Source: Klebsiella spallanzanii
Lineage (GTDB): Bacteria > Pseudomonadota > Gammaproteobacteria > Enterobacterales > Enterobacteriaceae
NCBI RefSeq assembly: GCF_902158555.1
Contig: NZ_CABGGS010000001.1
Coordinates: 496,001 to 560,000 of the forward strand
Direction: 5' to 3'
Length of the DNA: 64,000 nt
Position numbers and translations under genes: made by a program. This document shows, in pieces, positions 38,305-48,058 of this stretch. Numbering within the stretch: position 1 is the stretch's first letter; each line of letters begins with the position of its first letter. The notes under the pieces were generated by a model that was not told where the DNA came from, ran no database searches, and was given only the letters and a program-made list of their open reading frames with translations.

Positions 38305-39540
38305 ATGAGTCTGACGGTCAATGAAATCCTCGCGCTGGACGGGCTCTCCGCCATGCGCCTGCGCGCGGGTAAACAGGGCCTCCAGCTGGCGGTTCGCTGG
38401 TACTACGTGGCGGAAAATGAAAATATCGCCGAGTGGATCATGGGCGGGGAACTGGTATTTATCACCGGGATCAACCATCCCCGCGATGAAGACAACTTGA
38501 TTCATTTACTGATGGAAGGAAAGCAGCGCGGGATCGCCGGGATGGTGATCCTGACCGGTGACCAATATATTCAGGCGATTCCACCGCGGCTGATCGCGCT
38601 GGCCGACGAACTGGGCATCCCGCTAATTGAACAGCCCTATCTGCTGAAGATGGTGATTGTTACCGAACGCATCGGCACCGCGCTGGTGCGCAGCGAGAAC
38701 GCCCTGCAATCACAGCGCGATATTCTGCTGCAACTGCTAACCGGCGACTATCCCGACCTGCAAATCCTGCATCAGCGTGCGCTCCACCAGCAGCTGGATT
38801 TTACCCGCCCGCTGCGGGTAGCGGCGCTGCGCCTTGAGGGGATAGCGCGCCTGTTTCGCCAGTTTCCGCCCGAGCAGGCCGAAGCCTGGCTCCAGCAGGC
38901 CCGCCGCACCGTGCGCCAGCGCTTGCAGCAGCAGCTCAATCAGCAGGGAAACCCTTTTCCGCTGGTCGAGCGCAGCAATATGTTTCTCTTCCTGCTCCCG
39001 GATGAGGAAGGCGAGTTTTATCAACAGAAAAAGTGGTTAGAGCAGTGGTTGCTGGCGCTGGCGGAAAGCGATGATAAGTTATCGCTGCTGTGCGGACTGT
39101 CCGCACCGGTGCAGCATCTACAGGGATATCAGCGCGCGCTGTCGCAGGCGCGCCAGGCGCTGGATCTCAGCGATAACCTGCGTCCGGCCCAACGCATCAG
39201 CGACTATCAGCAACTGGGCTTTATCAAGCTGCTTTCCGCCGTCAGCGACCCTGGGCTGCTAACCGACTTTATGCATGACACTCTCGGCTGCCTGATCGAA
39301 CCCGACCGCAAAAGCCCGTGGCTGTTAATGGAGACGCTTGAAACGCTGCTCCAGGAGAGCGGCAACGTAGTCAGGGCCGCCGAGCGATTGGGTATTCACC
39401 GCAACACGCTGCATCAGCGCATCCAACGAATTGAAAAGCTGACAAGCTATCCGGTCAGCCATCCGCAATTTCATCTCAACGCCTCGGTCGCCCTGGCTAT
39501 CTGGCGTATGTCGCAAAACCATTTACGGGAACAACCATGA
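38305..39540 (+). CDS. PucR-family transcriptional regulator
   Basis: A 411-residue regulator. The N-terminal PucR-type purine-catabolism domain (about 1-120, with ITGINHPRDEDNLIHLLMEG) is followed by a GGDEF-like middle region and a C-terminal helix-turn-helix (GNVVRAAERLGIHRNTLHQR, about 360-380). Such regulators often respond to purine or amino-acid substrates and activate adjacent catabolic genes. It lies between the permease and the deaminase and overlaps the latter by four bases, so it most likely controls its own operon. Confidence 0.86.
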   Translation: MSLTVNEILALDGLSAMRLRAGKQGLQLAVRWYYVAENENIAEWIMGGELVFITGINHPRDEDNLIHLLMEGKQRGIAGMVILTGDQYIQAIPPRLIALADELGIPLIEQPYLLKMVIVTERIGTALVRSENALQSQRDILLQLLTGDYPDLQILHQRALHQQLDFTRPLRVAALRLEGIARLFRQFPPEQAEAWLQQARRTVRQRLQQQLNQQGNPFPLVERSNMFLFLLPDEEGEFYQQKKWLEQWLLALAESDDKLSLLCGLSAPVQHLQGYQRALSQARQALDLSDNLRPAQRISDYQQLGFIKLLSAVSDPGLLTDFMHDTLGCLIEPDRKSPWLLMETLETLLQESGNVVRAAERLGIHRNTLHQRIQRIEKLTSYPVSHPQFHLNASVALAIWRMSQNHLREQP

Positions 39541-40775
39541 AAATTATCAACGCGCGCCTGCGCCATAAAGAAGCGCTCTATACCCTTGATCTCCAGGACG
39601 GTTTGATTAAAAGCATCACCGCGCAGGCCGCCGCGCAGGCGGTTGAGGCCAACGATATCGACGCGCAGCAAAAGCTGGTGATCCCGCCGTTCGTCGAACC
39701 GCATATCCACCTCGACGCCACCCTGACGGCGGGCGAACCGGAGTGGAATATGAGCGGCACGCTGTTTGAGGGCATCGCCCGCTGGAGCCAGCGTAAAGAG
39801 AGCGTCACGGTTGAAGATACGCGCCAGCGCGCGCTGAAAACTATTGGTATGCTGCGCGATAACGGCGTACAGCACGTGCGTACCCATATTGATGTCACCG
39901 ACCCCTCCCTGACCGCGCTGGAAGCCATGCTGAGGGTAAAAAAAGAGGCGGCCCATCTTATCGACCTGCAAATCGTCGCCTTCCCGCAGGAGGGCATCGA
40001 ATCCTTCCCCGGCGGGCGCGAGCTGATGACCCGCGCTATCGAGATGGGTGCCGATGTGGTCGGCGGCATTCCGCATTACGAAAATACCCGCGACAAGGGC
40101 GTTAGCTCAGTGATGTTTTTGATGGATCTGGCCCAGCGCCACGGCTGCCTGGTGGACGTGCACTGCGATGAAATTGACGACCCGCAGTCACGTTTTCTGG
40201 AAGTGCTGGCGGAAGAAGCCCGGGTTCGCGGCATGGGCGCGCAGGTCACCGCCAGCCATACCTGCGCGATGGGCTCTTACGATAACGCCTACTGTTCGAA
40301 GCTGTTCCGCCTGTTAAAAGCCTCGGGGATCAGCTTTATCTCCTGCCCGACCGAAAGCATTCACCTGCAGGGGCGCTTTGATACCTGGCCGAAACGCCGT
40401 GGCGTGACCCGGGTGGCGGAGCTGGACCGCGCCGGGATCAACGTCTGCTTTGCTCAGGACTCCATTCAGGATCCGTGGTATCCGCTGGGCAACGGCAATA
40501 TCATGCGTATCCTCGACGCCGGGCTGCACATCTGCCACATGCTGGGGTATGAAGATTTGCAGCGCTGTCTCGATCTCATTACCGATAACAGCGCCCGGGC
40601 GCTGTGCCTGGGCGATAACTACGGTATTGCCGAAGGACGTCCGGCGAACCTGCTGATCCTTGATGCAGAAAACGACTATGACGCCGTGCGCCGCCAGGCC
40701 AAAGTGCTGACCTCCATTCGCCATGGCGACATTATTTTGCAGCGCCAGCCGGAACAGATTTGCTATCCAAACTGA
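39537..40775 (+). CDS. Cytosine deaminase-like amidohydrolase
   Basis: A 412-residue TIM-barrel metal-dependent amidohydrolase related to CodA. Metal ligands H56 and H58 (VEPHIHLDATLTAGEPEW), the HCDEIDD motif, and the catalytic region CFAQDSIQDPWYPLG are present. In E. coli CodA the last motif reads GHDDVFDPW, so the residue after the conserved Asp is Ser here and the preceding His is Gln. This suggests a substrate other than plain cytosine, for example another oxidised or modified base. It overlaps pucR by four bases. Confidence 0.82.
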   Translation: MKIINARLRHKEALYTLDLQDGLIKSITAQAAAQAVEANDIDAQQKLVIPPFVEPHIHLDATLTAGEPEWNMSGTLFEGIARWSQRKESVTVEDTRQRALKTIGMLRDNGVQHVRTHIDVTDPSLTALEAMLRVKKEAAHLIDLQIVAFPQEGIESFPGGRELMTRAIEMGADVVGGIPHYENTRDKGVSSVMFLMDLAQRHGCLVDVHCDEIDDPQSRFLEVLAEEARVRGMGAQVTASHTCAMGSYDNAYCSKLFRLLKASGISFISCPTESIHLQGRFDTWPKRRGVTRVAELDRAGINVCFAQDSIQDPWYPLGNGNIMRILDAGLHICHMLGYEDLQRCLDLITDNSARALCLGDNYGIAEGRPANLLILDAENDYDAVRRQAKVLTSIRHGDIILQRQPEQICYPN

Positions 40776-40786
40776 TGCATTAAACA

Positions 40787-40810
40787 CCCGGCAGGTTACC
40801 CTGCCGGGCT
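40787..40810. terminator. Hairpin between the deaminase and sulfatase genes
   Basis: CCCGGCAGG (40787-40795) and CCTGCCGGG (40800-40808) form a perfect 9-bp stem between convergent operons. The T-tract on either side is weak. Confidence 0.6.
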
Positions 40811-42263
40811 AAAAATCACTGATGCGCTCCGGCCCTGCGCCGCTCACCTTCATCATGGCGGAAAAATGCTGCTGAATAAGCTGCGCCTTGAGCGGCTTAA
40901 ACTGCGGGTCGTGCCAGCGGTCATGAAATTCATGCGGATCGTTATCTAAATCAAACAGCTCCCCCTCTTCAGCATCGTGATAAACAATCAGTTTATAGCG
41001 ACCATCAAAATACATGCTGGCGCGCGAACCGATGCTGCCGGGAAAGCCAAGCGCGTCAAAATATTCGCTCAGCACATAGGGCTTATGCTGATGCAGCGCG
41101 CTGTCGCCATTGAGCAAAGCGTACAGAGACAGTCCCTGGTTCTGCGCGGGTATCGGTAGCCCCGCGCTCTCCAGCAGCGTCGCTGGAATATCTACCAGCT
41201 CGACTAAGGCATTCGAGCGCCTCTGCGGCGCGAAACGCTGCGGCCACGAAACGATCAGTGGCACATGCACCAGCCCTTCATAAAAGCGGCAGCCCTTGTA
41301 GAGTAGGCCGTGATCGCCCAGCATCTCTCCGTGATCGCTCATAAAGATAACCAGCGTATTCTGCCGCTGCCCGCTCTCATCAAGCAGCGAGGTCAGGCTG
41401 CCGACCAAATCATCTATCTGAGCTATCATGGCGAAATAGGCCGCGCGAATGGCCTTCGCATCCCAGGATTCCGGCGGCGTGTCATGGCTGCCTTGCAGGC
41501 TTTCCCCCTCTACCGCCACGTTCGGATTGACAGCCTTTTTGGTCTGCTGGTCGACCCGCGTAAAACGCGCCTGATGGGCCAGATCGCTTTCGGCAAACAG
41601 CGGTGGGCGAATGGCATCCGCATCAATACGCTGCAAATACGCCTGCGGCGGGTCAAACGGCGGATGCGGATCGTAGAGGTTAATGCTGAGGAACCACGGC
41701 GACTGCTGATGGCGGGAGATAAATTCCCGCGCCCGCTCTGTCGCCCAGGTGGTCTGGTGAAATTCCGCCTCAACTCCCGGATAAATCGCGCCCTGCGCGT
41801 GGGCGTATAGCGCCTGCGGATCGACGCCTTTCTCTTCCAACCACGTCTGATAATCGTGGCCCTCCGACCAGTCTGGGTGCGGATGTTGGCTCCAGTAAAA
41901 CTCATCGTAGCCATCGTCGGGACGCTGCTCTACGCCGTGCTGGCTGGCGGAAAGATGCAACTTACCAATCAGCCCGGTGCGATATCCCGCCTGCTGAAAT
42001 GAACGAGGCAACAGATGCAGGTGCTCGGGAAAGCGGCGGTTGCCGTTGCGCTGTATTTGATGCGCAATCGGGTACATTCCAGTCAGAAACGATGCCCGGC
42101 TGGGGGTACAAATTGGGCTTTGCACATAGGCGCGTTCAAACAGCACTCCGGCAGCGGCAAGGTTATCAATGTGCGGCGTCTGCGCGCCGGGCGTCCCAAG
42201 ACAGGAAAGCGTATCCCAACGCTGCTGGTCGGTACATATCCACAAAATATTCGGTTGGTTCAT
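40809..42263 (-). CDS. Leaderless type I sulfatase (CTPSR)
   Basis: A 484-residue alkaline-phosphatase-superfamily sulfatase. The formylglycine motif C52-T-P-S-R and metal ligands D12-Q13 (WICTDQQR), plus DHGEMLGDH, are present. Cys at the modified position needs conversion by FGE or anSME, and no maturase gene is nearby. There is no signal peptide, so it acts in the cytoplasm on imported sulfate esters. It is the last gene of the importer operon, 55 bases after the second sulfatase. Confidence 0.88.
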   Translation of the reverse strand: MNQPNILWICTDQQRWDTLSCLGTPGAQTPHIDNLAAAGVLFERAYVQSPICTPSRASFLTGMYPIAHQIQRNGNRRFPEHLHLLPRSFQQAGYRTGLIGKLHLSASQHGVEQRPDDGYDEFYWSQHPHPDWSEGHDYQTWLEEKGVDPQALYAHAQGAIYPGVEAEFHQTTWATERAREFISRHQQSPWFLSINLYDPHPPFDPPQAYLQRIDADAIRPPLFAESDLAHQARFTRVDQQTKKAVNPNVAVEGESLQGSHDTPPESWDAKAIRAAYFAMIAQIDDLVGSLTSLLDESGQRQNTLVIFMSDHGEMLGDHGLLYKGCRFYEGLVHVPLIVSWPQRFAPQRRSNALVELVDIPATLLESAGLPIPAQNQGLSLYALLNGDSALHQHKPYVLSEYFDALGFPGSIGSRASMYFDGRYKLIVYHDAEEGELFDLDNDPHEFHDRWHDPQFKPLKAQLIQQHFSAMMKVSGAGPERISDF

Positions 42264-42318
42264 GGGAGCATCGCTTACTGTTTATGGCCCGCATGTCAGC
42301 GGGCCGTCACACCGTGGG

Positions 42319-43854
42319 TTAAACCTCAGAAGAAACGTCCTGGGGCGTTAACCCCAGCCGCTCAAAGGCTTCCGGCGGCGCATCGTTTTTCGCCATTAAA
42401 TCGACCATTAACTCGCTAAGCTGCTGCTCAACTACCGGGTCGTACAGCGGGGCGAGCTGCCCCGGGTCCTCAGCCAGGTCGTACAGGCGGGTCTCTTTTT
42501 CCAGGAGCGACCCCGGCCCATAGTTGTTATACATCGGCGAGGTATCGATAACCGGCACTTTCAGCAGTGGAACGCCTTTGGTGAAGGGGAAAGGTGCAGC
42601 CAGCGTGGTATCCGCCAGCTCTTCGGTGCTGAAACGCGAGGTGATATGCGTCGGCATCAGCGTATACTGGTAAATCTCCTGCTCGCTGAGGTTTTCCGGG
42701 TAGCGGTGGTAGGTATAGCGGCCATCGGTCACGTTGACCGCCCCGCCGAAATAGCCAAAGAGAATGCCCTCCCGTAGCGCCCGATCCTGCGCCACAACCG
42801 GCAGCAGCGAGTGTCCTTGCATCTCCGCCGGGCGTTTCGCGCCGTGAATATCAAGGAAGGTGGCGGCAAGGTCCGGCGTCTGGGTCAGAGCCTGCCTGCG
42901 CTGCCCGGCAAAGTGCGCGTACTCAGGATGGTGAATAAACAGCGGAATATGCGCCACCTCCTCGTACATGTTCATGCGGTTTTTCGCCCAAAAGTCATGC
43001 TCGCCCAGCAGGAAACCGTGGTCGGTGGAGAGCACCAGCACGGTGTCCTTCCACAGATCGTGTTGATCAAAATAATCCAGCACATCGCCAAGCAGCGAAT
43101 CGCACAGCGCAATTAGCCGATAGTAATTGGCGCGAAGTTCCTCGCCCTCTTCCGGTAGTTCATCGACGCGACCATAGCGCGGCCAGTCAAGAACCGGCCC
43201 GGTCCAGTCGGTGTTAATCACATTATAAAAACGCTCCGGGGCGGTAAATGGCTCATGCGGATCGAAGGTTTCAATTTGTAGGAACCAGTTGTCAGCATGG
43301 CGATTGGTATCCAGAAACTCCAGGCCACGAGCAAAGCATTGCACCGAGGGGAAGTCTTTCTCTTCGCGGATATACTCCCGGTTGATGATATTGCGCGCTT
43401 TTAAATCCCGCCGTCCGTTTGCAAACTGCGAGGGATGGTATTTTTCCCGCAGGCGCTCCCAGTGCGGCTGCACCATCGCCTTCCACGGGTCGCCCTCCTG
43501 ACCGCGAATAAACTCAAACGAATCATAACGGTTATGATAGGTCGCGCCGCCATCTTCAAAATAGTGGTTATGATCGGTGATCAGATGGCTGTAGACCCCC
43601 TGCTGATACAACAGCTCAGGGAAAGAGTTATCAAAGGGCTCCAGCGGCCCCCAACTACGGTGCAAAAAACTCAGGCGACCGGTCTGCATATCGCGTCTGG
43701 CGGGCATACACGGCATGCTGCCGACATAGTGGCGATCGAACGCCACTGAGTGCCGCGCCAGACGGTCAAAGTTCGGTGTTGGCACATGCTGGCCACCGTA
43801 AGGCGACAGAGCCAGACGGTTCAGTGAATCAAACAGCAGGAAGACGGTACGCAT
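42319..43854 (-). CDS. Leaderless type I sulfatase (CMPAR)
   Basis: A 511-residue sulfatase with the formylglycine motif C49-M-P-A-R and metal-site sequences FLLFDSLNR and STDHGFLLGEHDFWAKN. It is clearly different from its neighbour (no long shared blocks), so the two probably act on different sulfate positions or different sugars. There is no signal peptide. The ATG overlaps the stop of the upstream ATPase gene, so import and desulfation are tightly coupled. Confidence 0.88.
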   Translation of the reverse strand: MRTVFLLFDSLNRLALSPYGGQHVPTPNFDRLARHSVAFDRHYVGSMPCMPARRDMQTGRLSFLHRSWGPLEPFDNSFPELLYQQGVYSHLITDHNHYFEDGGATYHNRYDSFEFIRGQEGDPWKAMVQPHWERLREKYHPSQFANGRRDLKARNIINREYIREEKDFPSVQCFARGLEFLDTNRHADNWFLQIETFDPHEPFTAPERFYNVINTDWTGPVLDWPRYGRVDELPEEGEELRANYYRLIALCDSLLGDVLDYFDQHDLWKDTVLVLSTDHGFLLGEHDFWAKNRMNMYEEVAHIPLFIHHPEYAHFAGQRRQALTQTPDLAATFLDIHGAKRPAEMQGHSLLPVVAQDRALREGILFGYFGGAVNVTDGRYTYHRYPENLSEQEIYQYTLMPTHITSRFSTEELADTTLAAPFPFTKGVPLLKVPVIDTSPMYNNYGPGSLLEKETRLYDLAEDPGQLAPLYDPVVEQQLSELMVDLMAKNDAPPEAFERLGLTPQDVSSEV

Positions 43855-44933
43855 TATTGCTCCTTAGTCAGGGGAATTCTTTCGCCGCTTTCGGCATCAA
43901 ACAGGTGAATGTGGCGAACATCCGGCAGCAGGCGGATGCTATCGCCCGGCTGGAGTTCAAGCCGCTGGCGGAAGGTACAAGTCAGGGTTTCGCCGCCCAG
44001 ACGGGCGTTGATCAGGGTTTCCACACCGGTGGGCTCGGTAACGTCAACCTCAGCAGGCAGACCATCAGCAGAATTGAGAACAAAGTGCTCCGGTCGGATG
44101 GCGTAAATCAGCGCCCTTCCGGCAAGATGCGCCAGGTTATCCGCCAGCGGCAGAAGCAGACCGGAATCGCTGACAAAACCTTCGCCATCGTCAGAAATGC
44201 GACCGGATACGCGGTTGATCTCCGGCGAACCAATAAATGAGGCGACAAACAGGTTACGCGGCTGGTCGTATAGCTCCAGCGGGGTCGCCACTTGTTCAAT
44301 ACGCCCCTGATTCATAATGGCGATCCGATCGGCGAGGGTCATCGCCTCTATCTGATCGTGGGTCACGTAGATCATCGTGGCGTCCAGCTGTTGGTGGAGT
44401 TTTTTGATCTCAAGGCGCATATCCACCCGCAGCTTGGCATCGAGGTTCGACAACGGCTCATCGAACAAAAAAACCTCGGGGTTGCGCACCATCGCCCGAC
44501 CTATTGCCACCCGCTGGCGCTGACCGCCGGAGAGCTCGCGCGGGTGACGCGCCAGCAGCGGCGTAAGCTGTAGCGCTTCGGCAGTAGCGTTGACCCGCCC
44601 GGTAATTTCCTGCTTTTTCACCCCTTTTATCTTCAGCGAGAAGCCCATGTTCTCCGCCACGCTCATATGCGGATAAAGCGCATAGCTCTGGAAAACCATG
44701 GCAATATCGCGCTCGCTGGCGGGTATCTCATTGATATCGCTCCCCTGGAGCAAAATTCGCCCATTCTCAACCTCCTCCAGCCCGGCGATCATCCGTAATA
44801 GTGTGGATTTTCCGCAGCCGGAAGGCCCGACGAGGACAATAAACTCCCGCTTTTCAATATGCAGATCGATATTCTGCAAGACCGTGACGTTGCCGTATTT
44901 CTTATTGACGCTCTCGATTGCAACCGCGCTCAT
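43854..44933 (-). CDS. Carbohydrate ABC importer, ATPase (UgpC/MalK type)
   Basis: A 359-residue CUT1-family ATPase. Walker A GPSGCGKST, signature LSGGQRQR, Walker B VFLFDEPLSNLD and the H-loop VTHDQ are complete. A C-terminal OB-fold (TOBE) regulatory domain occupies about residues 240-359. It energises the permease pair upstream. Such MsmK/UgpC-type subunits bind the permease EAA loops. Confidence 0.93.
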   Translation of the reverse strand: MSAVAIESVNKKYGNVTVLQNIDLHIEKREFIVLVGPSGCGKSTLLRMIAGLEEVENGRILLQGSDINEIPASERDIAMVFQSYALYPHMSVAENMGFSLKIKGVKKQEITGRVNATAEALQLTPLLARHPRELSGGQRQRVAIGRAMVRNPEVFLFDEPLSNLDAKLRVDMRLEIKKLHQQLDATMIYVTHDQIEAMTLADRIAIMNQGRIEQVATPLELYDQPRNLFVASFIGSPEINRVSGRISDDGEGFVSDSGLLLPLADNLAHLAGRALIYAIRPEHFVLNSADGLPAEVDVTEPTGVETLINARLGGETLTCTFRQRLELQPGDSIRLLPDVRHIHLFDAESGERIPLTKEQ

Positions 44934-44952
44934 TGGATTTTCCTTTTTAATG

Positions 44953-45801
44953 TCATGCCTTCACCGCGCCGGACAGTAATCCTTTGACGATAAAGCGCTG
45001 GCCCACCACGAGCAGCAGCAGTACCGGAATCGAAACCAGCAGGGATGAAGAGGCCATTTCCGCATAGCGAATCTGTTCATTTTGCGAAAAAGCAGTGATG
45101 TATACGGGCAAAGTTCGCGCCTGCTCCGAACTGAGAATTAACGCTATCGGAAAGTCATTCCACACAAACAGCAGCACCAGAATCGTCGTTGCGGTCATAC
45201 CGGATCTAATCAGCGGTACGAAAACGTAGCGAAAGCGTTGCCAGTGGCTACAGCCGTCAACGCTGGCGGCATCCAGCAGCTCTTTAGGGATCTCGCGGGC
45301 AAACGTCACGCCCAGCCAGAGCGCCATGGGTAGCCAGGCGGCCACGCTGGCGATAATGATGGCAATCCGCGTATCGTAGAGGCCCAACTGGCGAAAAAGA
45401 TTGAACCAGGAACCCACAAAGGTCACCACCGGCAACAGGTTGAACAGCAGGCACCAGCCAAGCAGAACCGCCCCTAACGCGGGAGGCAGCTTACGTACGG
45501 TGGTCAGCGCGTAGGCGGAAAACAGCGTCACGGCGACGATAATCGCGGTCGTGGTCAGCGTAATCACCACGCTGTTGACGAAATAAGCGCTAAACATCGA
45601 GCCGGGGTCGAATAACAGCTCACGCAAAGTATTCAGCGTCGGCGTAAACACAAAACGGGCGAGCAGAATATCGATTTGCTTTTTAAATGCGGTGCTCAAT
45701 AACCAGATAAAAGGAAACAGCACCAGCACAGCGTACAACGTGATTGCGGCGCCACGACCAGCCGTAAACAGCCGGGCGCGCCCGCGTAGCGATAGCAGCA
45801 T
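44953..45801 (-). CDS. Carbohydrate ABC importer, MalG-type permease
   Basis: A 282-residue CUT1 inner-membrane permease with six predicted helices. The EAA motif is KELLDAASVDGCSHWQRFRY, followed by VPLIRSG. The start overlaps the stop of the MalF-type permease by four bases (ATGA). It ends 19 bases before the ATPase gene. Substrate is probably a sulfated sugar or glycoside given the sulfatases downstream. Confidence 0.92.
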   Translation of the reverse strand: MLLSLRGRARLFTAGRGAAITLYAVLVLFPFIWLLSTAFKKQIDILLARFVFTPTLNTLRELLFDPGSMFSAYFVNSVVITLTTTAIIVAVTLFSAYALTTVRKLPPALGAVLLGWCLLFNLLPVVTFVGSWFNLFRQLGLYDTRIAIIIASVAAWLPMALWLGVTFAREIPKELLDAASVDGCSHWQRFRYVFVPLIRSGMTATTILVLLFVWNDFPIALILSSEQARTLPVYITAFSQNEQIRYAEMASSSLLVSIPVLLLLVVGQRFIVKGLLSGAVKA

Positions 45802-46718
45802 CAGCTTATCCTCCGCTTACGTAGGCTCATCAATACCACCAGCAGCAGAGCAATAATGAAGAAGGTAAACAGGGACATCACTGCCCCCAGCCCCTCACGG
45901 TCCTCAATAAAAAAGGCGCGATAAATGGAGTAGCTGACCATCTCGGTGGCAGTGCCTGGCCCGCCTTTGGTCAGCAGATAGATTTCATCAAAGACCTTGA
46001 ACGAGAAGATGATGCGCAGCATCAGGGTTATCAATAACGCTGGCCACATCATGGGTAAAATGACGAAACGCAGGCGCTGCCAGCGGCTGCAACCATCCAG
46101 TTGGGCAGCCTCCAGCACCTCGCGGGGCAGCGCCTTCAGGCCCGCAAGCAGCAGCAGGAAGGAAAACGGCGTCCAGTGCCAGACATCAACCACAATCACC
46201 GATAGAAACGCCAGCGATGGTGTTCCCAACCAGTCAGGCGGTACGATATCCAGTTGACTCAGCACCACGTTAAGAACCCCAGAGTCGTTGTTGAGGATCA
46301 GTCGCCACATCGCACCGATTACGATGGGAGAAATCACAATCGGCAGCAGCAGGATGGTTGTCAGTAAACGCGGCTCTTTCTTCATATCGTTAACCGCCAG
46401 CGCCAGCGCAAAACCGATAACAACTTGCAGCGTCACGGCAATAACGGAAAATGCCAGCGTATTGACCAGCCCCGGCCAGTAGTAGGGATTGGCAAGAAAA
46501 GCGCGAATATTATCCAGTCCGACAAACCGGGTGACGGCGCGTCCATCCTGCCAGCTCACCTCCTGGGTAATCAGGCTGAAAAGATGGATCACTGGGGTAA
46601 CCATCAACGCGGCAATAATGACAATCAGCGGCGTCAATGCTAGCCACGGCCACCAGTCACGGTGCTGATGGCGTGAAGAGGATAAGGGCCGAAGCACGGA
46701 GAGAGGTTGTCCAGACAT
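45801..46718 (-). CDS. Carbohydrate ABC importer, MalF-type permease
   Basis: A 305-residue CUT1 permease with six or seven predicted helices. The EAA motif is REVLEAAQLDGCSRWQRLRF. The N-terminal tail is polar and cytoplasmic. It starts five bases after the binding-protein gene and overlaps the MalG-type partner by one stop-start junction. Together they form the channel. Confidence 0.92.
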   Translation of the reverse strand: MSGQPLSVLRPLSSSRHQHRDWWPWLALTPLIVIIAALMVTPVIHLFSLITQEVSWQDGRAVTRFVGLDNIRAFLANPYYWPGLVNTLAFSVIAVTLQVVIGFALALAVNDMKKEPRLLTTILLLPIVISPIVIGAMWRLILNNDSGVLNVVLSQLDIVPPDWLGTPSLAFLSVIVVDVWHWTPFSFLLLLAGLKALPREVLEAAQLDGCSRWQRLRFVILPMMWPALLITLMLRIIFSFKVFDEIYLLTKGGPGTATEMVSYSIYRAFFIEDREGLGAVMSLFTFFIIALLLVVLMSLRKRRIS

Positions 46719-46723
46719 AGCGA

Positions 46724-48058
46724 TTATCCTTTGCTCGCGGCATCATCAGGCAGATCCGGCGGAAGCTGCGTTTGATAACCCGCAGCCGACAGCAGCTGAT
46801 GCACCTGATGTGCGGCGGTATTCAGCGCCTTCTCCGCCGACTGTTCACCACTTAGCGCTTTGTAAAGCTGGAGCCCCAGCAGCGCGTTGATCTGGGCGGA
46901 CTCCTTAACCGGGCTAATAATCTGCGCCTCGGCGGTCGCTTCCGTCAGCGCAGGTAAGAAGTTGAGCGGGTCTTTTGCAACACCCACCAGGTCGGAACGT
47001 ACCGGCACACCGCCAGATTCATACAGATATACCTGACTGGCCTGTTCTTCATACCATTTGAAGAAATCCAGCGCCGCCTGCTTGTTTGCCGCCGGAATAT
47101 TCTGTGGGATACCGCCGACCCAGTGCCCTGCGGCATAAACACCCTTCGCTCCAGCGGGGTGAGGAATAACCGTGACGCCATACTTATCCGTGACAATGGA
47201 GCTATCCGGATTGCTCAGCGGGCCCCGAGCTGCCGCCACAATATTCGCCTGCGCGGCCTTCCCGGTGGCGAAAAGCTGAATTAACTCCCCCTGGGTTAAT
47301 GCGCCTGGATTGCTGTAACCCGCTTTGGCAATGGCGATATAGTATTTAAGCCCACGCAACGTTTCCGGGCTATTGAGGATAATATTAAAATCACCTTCGC
47401 GCGGATCCTTAAATATCCCACCACCGGCAGAGAGCAGGAAGGGGGAAATATCAAAAACGATATCCTGCGGACCACCACGAATCAAAAAACCATTCTGGCG
47501 CGGCGGCTGATGCAGTTTTTTTGTATTCTCGGTTAACTCTTCCCAGGTTTTCGGCGGGGTCAGCCCGGCCTTCTGGTAAATATCTTTGCGATAATAAAAC
47601 AGCTGCGGATTCGCGGTAACCGGGAAGGTATAGAGATCGCCGGATTGTTTATTGAAAACCTTGCGCGCATTGTCCCAGTAAAGCGCATCGCCAAATGTCA
47701 GTACCTGCTCAGGCAGGCGATAATCGGCCTCAATGCTTTTAATCGGCGTCAAAAAACCGCCACCATAGAACTCCCCTAACCAGTTGATATCTATCATAGT
47801 GATATCATAGACCCCCTCCTTCGCCCGCACCGAACTGCGAATTTTATCGAGTAATCCGCCGTAGGGTACCGCATCGATACTGACGTTATTTCCGGTGTCT
47901 TGATTATATTTTTCGACCGTTTTTTTAAAGCCATCGAGCCATGGCGACTGGTTGATAACGATTTTAACATTGGCCGCATAGGCTGTAGATAAGGAAGGCA
48001 ACGCCAGCATAGTTAATATCGCCGCGCCGGAAATACGCAAAAAATGGTTTCTTGCCAC
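46724..48058 (-). CDS. Carbohydrate ABC importer, periplasmic binding protein
   Basis: A 444-residue extracellular solute-binding protein of family 1 (MalE/UgpB-like). A signal peptide ends near TAYAAN (about residue 28). It begins VKIVINQSPWLDGFKKTVEK and shows the two-lobe pattern WEELTENTKK and AAGHWVGGIPQN. It is the first gene of a six-gene operon that also encodes two permeases, an ATPase and two sulfatases. The ligand may be a sulfated mono- or disaccharide; not proven. Confidence 0.9.
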   Translation of the reverse strand: MARNHFLRISGAAILTMLALPSLSTAYAANVKIVINQSPWLDGFKKTVEKYNQDTGNNVSIDAVPYGGLLDKIRSSVRAKEGVYDITMIDINWLGEFYGGGFLTPIKSIEADYRLPEQVLTFGDALYWDNARKVFNKQSGDLYTFPVTANPQLFYYRKDIYQKAGLTPPKTWEELTENTKKLHQPPRQNGFLIRGGPQDIVFDISPFLLSAGGGIFKDPREGDFNIILNSPETLRGLKYYIAIAKAGYSNPGALTQGELIQLFATGKAAQANIVAAARGPLSNPDSSIVTDKYGVTVIPHPAGAKGVYAAGHWVGGIPQNIPAANKQAALDFFKWYEEQASQVYLYESGGVPVRSDLVGVAKDPLNFLPALTEATAEAQIISPVKESAQINALLGLQLYKALSGEQSAEKALNTAAHQVHQLLSAAGYQTQLPPDLPDDAASKG

